Numbered from the stretch's first letter, positions 27,052 to 38,338 are shown. The stretch: DNA of 64,000 bases from Venatoribacter cucullus (GCF_016132445.1 NZ_CP046056.1:1116001-1180000), one strand, 5' to 3'. Notes: generated from the sequence alone by a model not told the origin. Numbers and translations are program-made.

Positions 27052-27626
27052 TGCGGTCGTTATTGTTGTTGCTGGCGCGGCCGTGGCGCCGGCCGATGTC
27101 GGCGCTTAGTGTCACCCGTCATCGCTTCCGGGTAATGCCCTGGGATTGTGATCTGAATGTTCACTTAACCAATGGCCGCTATCCGCAATGGCTGGATCTG
27201 GCGCGCACAGAATTTTTTCTGCGCATTGGTGCCGGGCCTTTATTTGTGCGCTTTGGCTGGCGTTCGGTGCTGGCCAGCCAGACCCTCACCTTTGTGCGAG
27301 AAATCAAGCCGCTGGCGGCAGTGGATGTGGAAAGCCGGGTGCTGCACTGGGATAAAAAATACTTTTATATGGAGCACCGTTTTCTGGTGGACGGGCGTTT
27401 ACACGCCAAGGCGCTGGCCCGTATTGCCATGCTGAAAGGCGGTAAAGTGCGGTCGTTCGGGGCGTTACAACAGGCCATTGCCCGCTATCAGCAGCTGCCC
27501 GGGATGGAACAACCGGAAACCCCGGTTGCACCTCTGGAAGTGCTGGCGAAAATTGAACTGCTGGGGGCCAAACGGCTGGCGGAAGAAGAGCGGGAAGCCC
27601 GGCATGCTGCCCGGCCGCAGGGGTAA
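27048..27626 (+). CDS. Single-hotdog acyl-CoA thioesterase
   Basis: The 192-residue product shows the 4HBT hotdog start 'FRVMPWDCDLNVHLTNGRYP' (about residues 28-47), where Asp and the NVHLTNGRY segment resemble THEM6/FadM-type thioesterases. A short hydrophobic N-terminus (MMRSLLLLLARPW) may associate with the membrane. The last 35 residues are charged and unconserved-looking. It overlaps tesB (ATGATG), so the two form an operon for acyl-CoA hydrolysis. Substrate not known. Confidence 0.82.
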   Translation: MMRSLLLLLARPWRRPMSALSVTRHRFRVMPWDCDLNVHLTNGRYPQWLDLARTEFFLRIGAGPLFVRFGWRSVLASQTLTFVREIKPLAAVDVESRVLHWDKKYFYMEHRFLVDGRLHAKALARIAMLKGGKVRSFGALQQAIARYQQLPGMEQPETPVAPLEVLAKIELLGAKRLAEEEREARHAARPQG

Positions 27627-27644
27627 GGGCTTATACGGCTGAAA

Positions 27645-28471
27645 TCAGCCTAAAAAGTCATTCAGGCGGATATTCCATTTATCCGCATCCACCGCGCGCT
27701 CAATTTCGTCCTGCACGCTGGGTTTGCTCAGATCGATAATTTCCACCGGCAGGTAACGCTTACTGGTGGCGTGGTAAATCACTTTAACCACCGGCGAACG
27801 TTGATCGCTGTCAGAGTTTTCCAGCACCACCGCCAGCTTGCCGCTTTTCAGCTTAACCAGCGTGCCGACCGGATAAATACCCATTGAGCGGATAAACCGG
27901 TGCACCAGTTTTTCATCCAGATGGGTGCCGCTCCATTCCAGCAGTTTTTTCAGCGCCATGGTCGGCGGTAAACCCTTGTGATAGACGCGGTCGGCGGTAA
28001 TGGCATCGTACACATCGGCAATGGCGCACATTTTCCCTTCGCGGCAGATATCGCAGTCGTGCAGGCCATCGGGGTAGCCCGAGCCATCAATGCGTTCATG
28101 GTGCTGGGCCGCCACTTTAATGGTGAGTTCACCCACGCCGGGGGTTTGTTTTAACAATTCGCGGCTTAACACCACGTGCTGACGCATAACGGCAAATTCA
28201 TCGTCAGACAGTTTGTGCGCTTTGCGCAATTCTTCCTGCACGCTGGTGCGGGCCTGCTGGTCGGGCTTCAGTTGGGCGGCTTTTTCCAGCCGTTGCTGGC
28301 TGGTGATGGCTGGGGTTTTTCTGCAACAGATTCTTCCTGCGCTGGCAACAATGTGGCGGCGGCGGAAAAATCAAAACCGGTATCGGCGCCCAGCTCATCA
28401 AGGTCGGGGCGGATGCCGCAACCCGTGCCTTTTACCGGCATGCTGCCAGCGGTACCGGGGTGTTTTTTCAT
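27645..28471 (-). pseudogene. Decayed HD-GYP phosphodiesterase-like gene
   Basis: The 3' part (27645-28241) encodes the second half of an HD-GYP domain: 'LSDDEFAVMRQHVVLSRELL', 'AAQHHERIDGSGYPDGL', 'DVYDAITADRVYHKGLPP' and the usual 'SMGIYPVGTLVKL' tail. The stretch before it that should hold the HD pair and helix of about 95 residues is absent: a linker-like segment ('SQQRLEKAAQLKPDQQARTS') joins straight to it. Further upstream an ATG at 28471 opens 58 residues in another frame, the shift lying near 28290-28330 by an A5C4 run. With HD missing, c-di-GMP hydrolysis is unlikely. A short expressed remnant cannot be excluded. Confidence 0.75.
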
Positions 28472-28484
28472 GGTTATGCTCCCG

Positions 28485-29327
28485 TTAAGGTTGGGCAACG
28501 GCCGGGCTGTGGGGCTGGTCGGTGGCCAGTAATAAACGCGGGTCAATGCGGGCGTTATTGAGGCTGACGGTCCAGTGCAGGTGCGGGCCGGTGGCGCGGC
28601 CGGTGGCACCGACGGTGCCAATAACATCGCCGGCCTGAAGTTCGCTTCCTTCTTTTACGTCAATGCTGTGCAGGTGGCAAAGCATGCTGATTAAGCCCTG
28701 GCCATGATCAATAAAAACGCTGTTGCCATTAAAAAAGAACTCGTCGGTTAATACCACGGTGCCGGCCGCCGGCGCCACAATGGGGGTGCCGGTAGGGGCG
28801 GCAATGTCCAGACCGCTGTGTGGGTTGCGTTCTTCGCCATTAAAAAACCGGCGCAAGCCAAAGGCGCTGCTTTCACGCCCATGTAGGGGCCAGATCATGG
28901 CCTGAAAATCCGGCGCCGGGCTGAAACTTTTATACACCTGCAGCATGCGCTGCATTTCCTCGCGGATACGGGCCAGCTGCTGCGGGTCGGGGTTAACGTG
29001 CTTCTTTTGTACGGTTAACCGCTGTTCCGGATAGGCGTGCGGCTGAATGTTGAGCGTATGGGGCTGGTCGCCCAGCTGCACCGTGGCCGGGCCGGGTTTC
29101 TGGCTGAGCGGAATGCCGGCCAGCGCCAGCGCCGGTTGTTGCGGACCGGGGCGGATGATCATCAGCGGCTGGTTATTGAAGCGTGCTTCGCCGCTGAAAT
29201 TAGCCGGTAATTCCAGCACGGCCAAGCCACCGGGAATTAGCTGTTGCTGGGGCAGTGCCGAGGCCTGTACCAGAAAGGTCTGGCACAGCAGTGTTGTCAG
29301 GGCAATACGCAGAATGGTTAGGGTCAT
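28485..29327 (-). CDS. Secreted M23-family (LytM) endopeptidase
   Basis: A 280-residue protein with a cleavable signal (MTLTILRIALTTLLCQTFLV, ending ASA). An N-terminal beta-rich domain of about 100 residues is followed by an M23 domain with zinc ligands in 'NPHSGLDIAAPTGTPI' (His and Asp) and 'TGPHLHWTV' (His). It is expected to cut peptide cross-links in peptidoglycan, or to regulate amidases. The metal ligands look complete, so it is probably active. A strong GGAGG precedes the ATG and overlaps the xseA stop, only 3 bp apart. Confidence 0.9.
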   Translation of the reverse strand: MTLTILRIALTTLLCQTFLVQASALPQQQLIPGGLAVLELPANFSGEARFNNQPLMIIRPGPQQPALALAGIPLSQKPGPATVQLGDQPHTLNIQPHAYPEQRLTVQKKHVNPDPQQLARIREEMQRMLQVYKSFSPAPDFQAMIWPLHGRESSAFGLRRFFNGEERNPHSGLDIAAPTGTPIVAPAAGTVVLTDEFFFNGNSVFIDHGQGLISMLCHLHSIDVKEGSELQAGDVIGTVGATGRATGPHLHWTVSLNNARIDPRLLLATDQPHSPAVAQP

Positions 29328-29330
29328 TAT

Positions 29331-30737
29331 TTATTCCTCCGGGCTGGCCTGGCTGCGGGTAACCTCGGCGTCCAGCCAGCCATGTTGCAGGCGGGTGCGG
29401 ATACGGTCGCCGGGTTGCACGTCGGCGGCATTATTGACCACCCGGCCATCACTGAACTGCGTAATAGAATAGCCGCGCGCCAGTACGTTCAGCGGGCTTA
29501 AGCTGTGCAGCAGTTTGGCTTGCGCTGCCAACTGTTGCTGCCACTGTTGTTGCTGCTGCTCCATGCTGTGCTGCAATCGTGCCGGTAACGGCTGCAGCTG
29601 TTGCTGGGCATGGCGCAGCTGTTGGCGCTGGGCTCGTAACAATTGCTGTTGCAGTTGCTGCAGGCGCAGCTGTTGTTGTTGCAGCTGCCGTTGCGGGTGT
29701 TGTTGTTTCAGCGCTTGCTGTACGGCCTTTACCCGGCTTTGCTGTTGTTGCAGCCGTTGGTGCAGGGCGCGCTGCAGGCGCAGTTCCAGCTGATCCAGCT
29801 GCTGGGTGCGTTGCTGCAGCAGCTGCCCCGGTGCCCGCAGCCGTTGTTGCCAGTAGTGCAGTTGTTGCTGCCAGCGGGGCAGCAGGCGTTGCAGGCTGTG
29901 GTTCAGCCGCTGCTGCAGCTGCTGCAGTTGTTGCAGGCGTTCGTTGCGGTCGGTGCTGACCAGTTCGGCGGCGGCCGACGGGGTGGGGGCGCGGGCATCG
30001 GCGACAAAATCGGCGATGGTAACGTCCACTTCATGGCCGACGGCGCTGATCATCGGCAGTTGTGACTGAAAAATGGCCCGGGCCACCGCTTCTTCGTTAA
30101 AGCACCACAGGTCTTCCAGCGAACCGCCGCCACGGCCGACAATTAAGGCATCGACACGCTGGTCACGGTTGGCCCGTTCAATGGCCGCCACAATCTGGGC
30201 CGTCGCTTCTTTGCCTTGCACGGCGGTGGGGTAAATATCCACTTCCAGTGACGGGTCGCGGCGGGCCAGAACGGTCAGAATGTCGTGAATGGCGGCGCCA
30301 GTCGGCGAGGTGATCACACCGATGCGGCGCACTGGCGGCAGGGGTTTTTTACAGGCCGGATCAAACAGACCTTCCAGCGCCAGCCGCTCTTTTAATTGCT
30401 GAAACGCCAGTAACAGCGCCCCTTCACCAGCCGGCTGCATGCTGTCGACAATTAACTGATAGTCGCCACGGTTTTCATAGAGGCTGACTTTGCCACGCAG
30501 CTCTATTTTATCGCCTTCTTTTGGCTGAAATCTGAGCAGCGCCGTGCGCGACCGGAACATGGCACAGCGGATCTGGGCGGCGCTGTCTTTGAGGGTGAAA
30601 TACCAGTGCCCGGAGGAAGGACGGGACAGATTGGAAATTTCACCTTCCACCCGCACGCTGGCAAATGAAATCTCCAGCAACTGACGGGCGCGCTGATTCA
30701 GCTGACTGACGGTAAAAACGGCAGGAAGGGTGCTCAC
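29331..30737 (-). CDS. xseA: Exodeoxyribonuclease VII large subunit
   Basis: A 468-residue product if the GTG at 30737 is used ([20 protein letters not shown]), which fits the family N-terminus. The frame stays open to 30818 and no clean ribosome site marks either start. The OB-fold '[20 protein letters not shown]', the catalytic region '[15 protein letters not shown]', '[16 protein letters not shown]' and '[17 protein letters not shown]' are all present. The C-terminal coiled coil is exceptionally Gln-rich, with runs such as [14 protein letters not shown]. It degrades single-stranded DNA together with XseB, which is not in this window. Confidence 0.93.
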   Translation of the reverse strand: MSTLPAVFTVSQLNQRARQLLEISFASVRVEGEISNLSRPSSGHWYFTLKDSAAQIRCAMFRSRTALLRFQPKEGDKIELRGKVSLYENRGDYQLIVDSMQPAGEGALLLAFQQLKERLALEGLFDPACKKPLPPVRRIGVITSPTGAAIHDILTVLARRDPSLEVDIYPTAVQGKEATAQIVAAIERANRDQRVDALIVGRGGGSLEDLWCFNEEAVARAIFQSQLPMISAVGHEVDVTIADFVADARAPTPSAAAELVSTDRNERLQQLQQLQQRLNHSLQRLLPRWQQQLHYWQQRLRAPGQLLQQRTQQLDQLELRLQRALHQRLQQQQSRVKAVQQALKQQHPQRQLQQQQLRLQQLQQQLLRAQRQQLRHAQQQLQPLPARLQHSMEQQQQQWQQQLAAQAKLLHSLSPLNVLARGYSITQFSDGRVVNNAADVQPGDRIRTRLQHGWLDAEVTRSQASPEE

Positions 30738-30951
30738 AACATTAATAATCCGGCGAAAACTGGGGTAAAGGGTGCCACGAAGCCGCTGTGGATGCCAGTT
30801 GCCGGGCAGAATCTGCATTGTGTCACAAAGAGTTTGATCAATAGTCTTACTGGCAGTATGGGGACGTAGACAGCCATAAAAAAAGATATTAGGGTGGCTC
30901 CATGTCAGCAGGTGCTGGCAGTTTAAAAAAGGCTTTTAAAGGATACAGCCC

Positions 30952-31422
30952 ATGAAAAAAATTATTGCAGGTGTAGTTTTAGCTTCCGCTTCCACCATGG
31001 CTTTCGCTAACGGTCCGGCTGGTTGTGGTCTGGGTACTGCTGTTGTGTTCCCGGATGCCAACGAATGGTACGAGCACGTACTGGCAGCCACCACTAACGC
31101 TACTTCTGGCAACCAGACTTTCGGTATGACTTCCGGCACTCTGGGTTGTGAAGGTGCCAATGGCCCGCTGAAACTGGCTCAGGCCTTCATGGAAGACAAC
31201 ATGGACCAGCTGGCTGCTGACGTAGCTCGTGGCGAAGGCGAAACTCTGGCTGCTCTGGCTGAAGTGATCGGCGTAGAAGCTCAGGATACTGCTGCGTTCA
31301 ATCGCACTCTGCAGTCTAACTTTGATAACCTGTTCAGCACCGAAGCCACTTCTGGCTCTGCTTATGAAGCCATGAAAGCCGCTATGGCGTCTGACGTTGC
31401 TCTGCAGAAATACCTGGGTTAA
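30952..31422 (+). CDS. DUF3015 secreted protein
   Basis: A 156-residue exported protein with a signal peptide cleaved after AFA (MKKIIAGVVLASASTMAFA). The mature part starts NGPAGCGLGTAVVF and has two cysteines likely to form a disulfide (the second in 'GTLGCEGANGPL'). This pattern is typical of DUF3015, a family of unknown role. Codon use is strongly biased to GCT, GGT, CTG and GAA compared with neighbours, indicating high expression. The gene is monocistronic with its own terminator. It diverges from xseA. Confidence 0.85.
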   Translation: MKKIIAGVVLASASTMAFANGPAGCGLGTAVVFPDANEWYEHVLAATTNATSGNQTFGMTSGTLGCEGANGPLKLAQAFMEDNMDQLAADVARGEGETLAALAEVIGVEAQDTAAFNRTLQSNFDNLFSTEATSGSAYEAMKAAMASDVALQKYLG

Positions 31423-31437
31423 TTTTTACCCGGTAGT

Positions 31438-31465
31438 AAAAAAGCGCGCTGCGGCGCGCTTTTTT
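31438..31465 (+). terminator. Intrinsic terminator of the DUF3015 gene
   Basis: Stem GCGCGC-tgcg-GCGCGC preceded by A's and followed by six T's, 16 bp after the stop codon. Confidence 0.9.
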
Positions 31466-31532
31466 ATTGTCTTTATTTTGTCGTTTTATGCGCACATGAT
31501 GATCGCCAGCTTGTAAACAGGGAGTCTTCCGC

Positions 31533-33413
31533 ATGCGCGGTGCCGTGGTTCTGTTCTTATCTGTATTGTTACCCGCAGTTTCTTCGGTGGTGTCGGCCGC
31601 CATGCCAGATACCCAGCGTTTGCAGCAACTGGCCGACAGCCAGCAATGGCAGCATTTGCTGCATTATCGTTTGCACCCTTTTACCGACCGTACCATGAGC
31701 CAGAATGACAGCCCGGAATTTTTTCTGGCGGCCGATGGCAAGCGCAATCTGCTCAGCGAATTAACCACCGATTTACAGGCTTTTTTGCACACCGGACTGG
31801 CGGATAACGAATCGGCTCAGTGCCGCTTTCCGGCCCGCTATTTCTGGCTGAAACAACAGTTGCCGGAGGTGGCTTTTGTGGATCAGCCTTGTCCGGAATT
31901 TACCGCCTGGCGTGATGAGCTGGACGCGCATTATTTAACCCTTATTTTTCCTGCGTCGCATATTAATTCGCCATCTTCCATGTACGGTCACACGCTGGTG
32001 CGGCTGGACCGCGAAGATGAAAGCCGCAGCAAGTTGCTGGCCTACAGCGTGAACTTCGCCGCCAATGCCGATACCACCGATAATGAACTGGTGTTTACCT
32101 GGAAAGGCCTTACCGGTGGCTACCCGGGGGTGGTATCCGTAATGCCGTATTACGTGAAAACCAACGAATACCAGCACATGGAATACCGCGATGTGTGGGA
32201 GTACCGGCTGAATTTCAGCAAGGCGGAAGTCGATCAGTTTGTCCGCCATATCTGGGAAACGGATGACACCTTTTTTGATTATTTTTTCTTTGATGAAAAC
32301 TGCTCGTACCGTTTGCTGGCGTTACTTGACGCCAGCTCTGAACGCGCGGATATGACCGATGATTTTGTGCTGACGGCGGTGCCGGTGGAAACCATCCGTG
32401 CGCTGCAGAAAAATAACCTGGTGGCTTACAGCGAATACCGTGCGTCAGCGGCCAGCGATATGGAACATAAAAGCAGCGAAGCCCCGGTAGCGGTGCTGAA
32501 CACGGCCCGCGAACTGGTGGAATCCGGCCTTGCTATTGAAACCTTGCTGCAACCGCTGCCGCAACAGCAGCAGGTACAGGCGCTGGAGCTGGCACACGCC
32601 TATGCGCGCTACCTGGCGATTAAAAAGAAACAGGCGAATCCGGTATTGCGCGCCCGTACCATTGCCTTGTTGTCGGCCCGCGCCAAACGGCCGGTAACGG
32701 CTGGTTTCAGTGAGATACCGGTGCCGGCTTACCGCGATGATGAAGGCCATTTAAGCCGCCGGGCCGGTATCCGGGCCGGGGCTTTATCCGGTGATGATCA
32801 GGCTGAATTTGTCGACCTCCGCTTCCGGGCGGCCTACCACGACGTACTGGATCTGCCGCAGGGTTTTGTACCTGGTTCGCAGATTCAGATGGGTAAGCTG
32901 GATGTGCGGGTGTGGGATGACGGCGATGTGCAGGTACAGCATTTCACCGTGGTGGATGTGTTATCGCTGAGTCACCGGACGTTTTTTCAGCGGCCGGTCG
33001 CCTGGGGTGTCAGCGGTGGTCTGGATCGTTTTAATGGTCGGGAGGCTGAACTGCACGGCTTTATACATGTGGCTTTGGGTCGCGCCTGGCTGAACAGTGC
33101 CGGCCGTTTTTATGGGCTGGCCGAAACCCAGCTGCGCGCTGATAACCAGTTTGATAAGGGCTACCAGTGGAGCATTGGCCCGCGGCTGGGCTGGCTGTGG
33201 CAGGGCCGCCGTCTGCAGGCGCAGCTGGAAGCCAACTGGCAGCCGCTGAGCCTGGGTGACGATACCGACCGCACGCAGCTGAGCGCTCAGCTGGGCTGGC
33301 GTCTGGGCAATAATGTTCAGCTGCGCGCCGAAGCCAGCCGCCAGTGGTTTGAGCAGGACAGTGCAGAAACCGCGGTGAACGAAGTGTCGGCTGCTGTGCA
33401 GTGGTATTTTTAA
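31533..33413 (+). CDS. DUF4105 envelope protein with C-terminal beta-barrel-like domain
   Basis: The 626-residue product has a signal peptide (MRGAVVLFLSVLLPAVSSVV, cleavage near residue 22). A DUF4105 region with His153 in 'SSMYGHTLVRLDRE' and Cys257 in 'FDENCSYRLLALLD' follows, a Cys/His arrangement like NlpC/P60-type enzymes. The last 200 residues alternate polar and hydrophobic ('RRLQAQLEANWQPL') and end in Phe, as outer-membrane strands do. From memory, a DUF4105 protein has been linked to lipoprotein N-acylation in another genus; whether that applies here is unknown. The following hydrolase gene starts directly at the stop codon. Confidence 0.8.
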   Translation: MRGAVVLFLSVLLPAVSSVVSAAMPDTQRLQQLADSQQWQHLLHYRLHPFTDRTMSQNDSPEFFLAADGKRNLLSELTTDLQAFLHTGLADNESAQCRFPARYFWLKQQLPEVAFVDQPCPEFTAWRDELDAHYLTLIFPASHINSPSSMYGHTLVRLDREDESRSKLLAYSVNFAANADTTDNELVFTWKGLTGGYPGVVSVMPYYVKTNEYQHMEYRDVWEYRLNFSKAEVDQFVRHIWETDDTFFDYFFFDENCSYRLLALLDASSERADMTDDFVLTAVPVETIRALQKNNLVAYSEYRASAASDMEHKSSEAPVAVLNTARELVESGLAIETLLQPLPQQQQVQALELAHAYARYLAIKKKQANPVLRARTIALLSARAKRPVTAGFSEIPVPAYRDDEGHLSRRAGIRAGALSGDDQAEFVDLRFRAAYHDVLDLPQGFVPGSQIQMGKLDVRVWDDGDVQVQHFTVVDVLSLSHRTFFQRPVAWGVSGGLDRFNGREAELHGFIHVALGRAWLNSAGRFYGLAETQLRADNQFDKGYQWSIGPRLGWLWQGRRLQAQLEANWQPLSLGDDTDRTQLSAQLGWRLGNNVQLRAEASRQWFEQDSAETAVNEVSAAVQWYF

Positions 33414-34265
33414 ATGCCTTGGCAGCAGGCTTTGTTGGTGCTGTTGCTGACGGCCTTGCTGAGCGCCTGCACGGCCACCACCGGGCTGTTTTTTTATCCG
33501 CAGACGGTCTGGATTGCCACCCCGGCCGACGCGGACTTGCACTATGAGGATGTGTGGCTGACCGCTGCTGACGGTACGCAGCTGCACAGTTGGTGGCTGC
33601 CGGCGCAATGGGATGAACCCGATACCGGTATGATGGTGCTGTACCTGCACGGCAACGCGGAAAACATCAGCAGCCACAGCCGCAGCATATATTGGTTGCC
33701 GGCCTCCGGGGTGAGTGTGCTGGCACTGGATTACCGTGGCTTTGGCGCCTCCGAAGGGCAGGCGCTGTTACCGGCCGTTCTGCAGGATGTGGAAGCCGCC
33801 GCCGCCTGGCTGCGCAGCCGCTTTCCGCACAAAAAACTCATCGTGTTGGGACAGAGCATGGGTACCGCGCTGGCAATTAATTTTGTGGCCGCGGCCGGCC
33901 CGCAGTATCAGGTGCAGGGGCTTATTCTGGATGCCTCGTTTACCGGCTTCGGGACGGTGGCCCGCGATGCCATGAGCAGCAGCTGGCTGGGTTGGCTGGT
34001 GTGGCCGTTCACCGTGCTGGTGCCCGCTGACTGGGATCCGCAGGATAAAACCCTGCCGGCGGATGTGCCGGTACTGATGCTGCACAGCCCCGACGATGCG
34101 GTGGTTCGTTATCAGCAGGGACGGCGGCTGTTTGAACACTGGCAGCAACAGCAACGCCGTGCGCCGCTGTGCTGGCTGGACAGCCAGGGGCCGCATATCG
34201 CCTCGTTCGCGTATCCGGAACTGCGCGCGGCGACGCTGGCGTTTATGCACAGTGGTGGTTGTTGA
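33414..34265 (+). CDS. Alpha/beta-hydrolase lipoprotein, ABHD12/13-like
   Basis: The 283-residue product has a lipobox LLSAC (Cys19) after MPWQQALLVLLLTA. The hydrolase fold shows 'YLHGNAENISSHS' (oxyanion loop), 'DYRGFGASEG', nucleophile Ser in 'GQSMGTALAINF', an acid in 'LHSPDDAVV' and His in 'GPHIASF'. This is the ABHD12/13/YfhR-like group (serine hydrolases, esterase or lysophospholipase-like). Its ATG directly follows the TAA of the DUF4105 gene (TAAATG), so translation is coupled. Confidence 0.85.
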   Translation: MPWQQALLVLLLTALLSACTATTGLFFYPQTVWIATPADADLHYEDVWLTAADGTQLHSWWLPAQWDEPDTGMMVLYLHGNAENISSHSRSIYWLPASGVSVLALDYRGFGASEGQALLPAVLQDVEAAAAWLRSRFPHKKLIVLGQSMGTALAINFVAAAGPQYQVQGLILDASFTGFGTVARDAMSSSWLGWLVWPFTVLVPADWDPQDKTLPADVPVLMLHSPDDAVVRYQQGRRLFEHWQQQQRRAPLCWLDSQGPHIASFAYPELRAATLAFMHSGGC

Positions 34266-34267
34266 GC

Positions 34268-35819
<1,552 letters not shown>

Positions 35820-35972
35820 GCGTTTCCGGTTTCCGTGTTAAGCGTTCTGAGTGTGCTGGTAGGGCTTACCTTACACCCGGAATGCTGAACGCCGAACCAT
35901 TACAACAGGCAGTTTTTATCGGGGTGGCCAGGAGTCGCCCTTATTACTATTAAGTGCAGGAATTTTCCGCTT

Positions 35973-37553
35973 ATGTCTCAAGACATTCACGCTCAACGTA
36001 TCCTGATTCTGGATTTCGGTTCGCAATATACCCAGCTGATTGCCCGCCGCGTGCGCGAAATTGGCGTATTTTCTGAAATTCGTGCCTGGGATATGGACGA
36101 AGCGGAAATCCGTGACTACAACCCGACCGGTATTATTCTGGCCGGTGGCCCGGAATCGGTAACCGAAGCCGGTTCACCGCGCGCCCCGCAATGTGTGTTT
36201 GAACTGGGCCTGCCGGTACTGGGTATTTGTTATGGCATGCAGACCATGGCCGAACAGATGGGCGGCAAGGTAGAAAGCTCTACCATTCGTGAATTTGGCT
36301 ACGCCCAGATTCAGGTGGAAGGCAACAGCCGTTTACTGCACGACATTAAAGACCATGTGGACGCGACCACCGGCAAAGCACTGCTGGATGTGTGGATGAG
36401 CCACGGCGACAAAGTGGTGCGCATGCCGGAAGGCTTCGAGCTGATGGCCTCGACGCCCAGCTGTCCGATTGCCGGTATGTACCATGCAGAGAAAAATTTC
36501 TTTGGTGTGCAGTTCCACCCGGAAGTAACCCATACCCTGCAGGGCCAGCGCCTGCTGGAGCATTTTGTGCTGGAAATCTGCGGCTGCGAAGCGCTGTGGA
36601 CGCCGGCCAAAATTATTGAAGACCAGATTGAAAAAGTCCGCGCTCAGGTCGGTAAGCAGAAAGTATTGCTGGGCTTGTCGGGTGGGGTGGATTCCTCGGT
36701 AGTGGCGGCCCTGCTGCACAAAGCCATTGGTGATCAGCTGACCTGTGTGTTCGTGGACAACGGCCTGTTGCGCAAAAATGAAGGCGACATGGTGATGGAC
36801 ATGTTTGCCAAAAACATGGGCGTCAAAGTGATTCGCGCCGATGCCGAAGAACTGTTCCTGGGCGCGCTGGCCGGTGTAGCCGAGCCGGAAGCCAAGCGTA
36901 AAATTATTGGCGGTAAATTCATCGAAGTCTTCGATGCCGAAGCCACCAAACTGACCGACGTAAACTTCCTGGCGCAAGGCACCATTTACCCGGATGTGAT
37001 CGAGTCGGCCGCTGCCAAAACCGGCAAAGCCCATGTGATTAAATCGCACCATAACGTCGGCGGTTTGCCGGACGATATGAAAATGGCGCTGGTCGAACCG
37101 CTGCGCGAACTGTTCAAAGACGAAGTGCGGAAAATCGGTCTGGAACTCGGTCTGCCCTACGACATGGTGTACCGCCATCCGTTCCCGGGCCCGGGCCTGG
37201 GCGTGCGCATTCTGGGCGAAGTGAAAAAAGAATACGCCGATATTCTGCGTGAAGCCGATGCCATCTTTATTGAAGAACTGCACAACGCTGGCTGGTACCA
37301 CAAAACCTCGCAGGCCTTTGCGGTCTTTATTCCGCAGAAATCCGTCGGTGTGGTGGGTGATGCCCGTCGTTACGAATGGGTAATCGCGCTGCGTGCCGTG
37401 GAAACCATCGACTTTATGACGGCGCGCTGGGCGCACCTGCCGTACGAACTGCTGGAAAAAGTGTCGAACCGTATCATTAACGAGATTGAACACGTTTCCC
37501 GCGTTACGTACGACGTCTCCAGTAAGCCGCCAGCAACGATAGAGTGGGAATAA
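35973..37553 (+). CDS. guaA: GMP synthase (glutamine-hydrolysing)
   Basis: A 526-residue enzyme (E. coli 525) making GMP from XMP, ATP and glutamine. The class I amidotransferase domain has its catalytic Cys in '[17 protein letters not shown]' and the His/Glu in 'FHPEVTHT'. The ATP pyrophosphatase P-loop is '[18 protein letters not shown]', and the C-terminal dimerisation domain ends '[11 protein letters not shown]'. The 153-bp gap after guaB contains no terminator I can see. A weak stem AATAAACC-gcta-GGTTTATT overlaps the stop codon. Confidence 0.97.
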   Translation: MSQDIHAQRILILDFGSQYTQLIARRVREIGVFSEIRAWDMDEAEIRDYNPTGIILAGGPESVTEAGSPRAPQCVFELGLPVLGICYGMQTMAEQMGGKVESSTIREFGYAQIQVEGNSRLLHDIKDHVDATTGKALLDVWMSHGDKVVRMPEGFELMASTPSCPIAGMYHAEKNFFGVQFHPEVTHTLQGQRLLEHFVLEICGCEALWTPAKIIEDQIEKVRAQVGKQKVLLGLSGGVDSSVVAALLHKAIGDQLTCVFVDNGLLRKNEGDMVMDMFAKNMGVKVIRADAEELFLGALAGVAEPEAKRKIIGGKFIEVFDAEATKLTDVNFLAQGTIYPDVIESAAAKTGKAHVIKSHHNVGGLPDDMKMALVEPLRELFKDEVRKIGLELGLPYDMVYRHPFPGPGLGVRILGEVKKEYADILREADAIFIEELHNAGWYHKTSQAFAVFIPQKSVGVVGDARRYEWVIALRAVETIDFMTARWAHLPYELLEKVSNRIINEIEHVSRVTYDVSSKPPATIEWE

Positions 37554-37602
37554 ACCGCTAGGTTTATTCTCACTCGGTGACAAAACGTCAGGACAGACGT
37601 TC

Positions 37603-37718
37603 CGGCTCGCTCCCACGCTTCCGCCTCGCTCCCACGCTCTGCGTGGTAGCGCCTGCCTCTTTATCTCGATGGCTCGCTCCCACGCTCCGCGTGGTAATGC
37701 CTGCCTCTTTATCTCGAT
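37603..37718. repeat. Tandem 48-bp REP-like repeat behind guaA
   Basis: Two nearly identical 48-bp units (about 37621-37670 and 37671-37718) and a truncated first unit (37603-37619). Each full unit contains the hairpin CCACGC-tct/tcc-GCGTGG followed by a shared segment CTGCCTCTTTATCTCGAT. The hairpin core resembles the common CACGC...GCGTG intergenic repeats of pseudomonads and relatives. It lies between guaA and the higBA module. Confidence 0.85.
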
Positions 37719-37756
37719 TAAACGTTCGCCCAGCAAAATCATGCCGGATTAAGGTA

Positions 37757-38041
37757 TCAACCAGCTGGTTGTAGCGCCTTGACCGGTGGTTGTGGGTGCT
37801 GCCTGGCTTGGGCCAGATCATAGTTCACCTGCATGGCGAGCCATGCTCGGGCCGTGCTCACTCCTGCCATTTCAAGACGAAGAGCAAGATCAGGGCTGAT
37901 CGCCGCCCGGCCATTCAATACACGGGACAGAGCGACACGGGACATACCCAGTCGCTCAGCCGTTTCCTTAACGGACAGGCCCAGTTCAGCAATAACGTCT
38001 TCGCGCAGCAATTCGCCAGGGTGCGGAGGGTTCATCATCAT
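37757..38041 (-). CDS. higA: HigA-type antitoxin
   Basis: A 94-residue protein with an N-terminal HTH of the XRE/HigA type: 'PPHPGELLREDVIAELGLSV' then 'KETAERLGMSRVALSRVLNG'. Three ATG codons stand in a row at the start; GGAGAAT lies 8 bp before the first at 38041. It follows higB by 12 bp, the toxin-first order typical of higBA. It should bind its own promoter and neutralise HigB. Confidence 0.93.
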   Translation of the reverse strand: MMMNPPHPGELLREDVIAELGLSVKETAERLGMSRVALSRVLNGRAAISPDLALRLEMAGVSTARAWLAMQVNYDLAQARQHPQPPVKALQPAG

Positions 38042-38053
38042 GGTTTATTCTCC

Positions 38054-38332
38054 TTAGTGGTAATCGACGTAATTGACCAATTCGACATCCACTCCAATGA
38101 ATCGAAAGGTCACACGCCAGTTGCCGTTTACCCGAATTGACCAGTGCCCGTTCAGCTCACCTTTCAACTGATGCAGTCTGAACGAAGGAATGTTGAGGTC
38201 GTCCGGGCTGGCGGCAACGTCCAGTAACGCCAGGATACGACTTAGTTTGGCCGCATGTGCCGCCTGAATGCCTCGGGTCGTCCCAGTCTTGTAGAAGGCT
38301 TCAAGCCCTTTATGTTGGAATCCTGTGATCAT
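38054..38332 (-). CDS. higB: HigB-type toxin (RelE superfamily mRNase)
   Basis: A 92-residue RelE-fold protein: 'FQHKGLEAFYKTGTTRGIQA' at the N-terminus, 'FRLHQLKGELNGHWSIRVNG' and 'NWRVTFRFIGVDVELVNYVD' near the end, ending in YH. These match HigB toxins that cut mRNA on the ribosome. There is no Shine-Dalgarno before the ATG, and the proposed promoter would start transcription almost at the ATG, so the message may be leaderless. Confidence 0.93.
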   Translation of the reverse strand: MITGFQHKGLEAFYKTGTTRGIQAAHAAKLSRILALLDVAASPDDLNIPSFRLHQLKGELNGHWSIRVNGNWRVTFRFIGVDVELVNYVDYH

Positions 38333-38338
38333 GGCTGG

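Noticed and set aside
29515-30065. Plus-strand alanine/valine- or cysteine-rich frames opposite xseA
   Set aside because: They are shadows of the Gln-codon-rich coiled coil of xseA.
33768-34250. Long antisense frame opposite the ABHD-like hydrolase
   Set aside because: A shadow frame in G+C-rich coding DNA, with no family features and no promoter.
35820-35972. Purine or guanidine riboswitch between guaB and guaA
   Set aside because: No matching conserved core or terminator stem was seen in the 153-bp gap.
37590-37720. CRISPR array in the tandem units behind guaA
   Set aside because: Units are directly adjacent without unique spacers.
36333-37742. A 469-codon minus-strand frame opposite guaA
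   Set aside because: A shadow of guaA; the composition (His/Phe/Gln-rich) is typical of antisense reading and the start lies in the tandem repeat.
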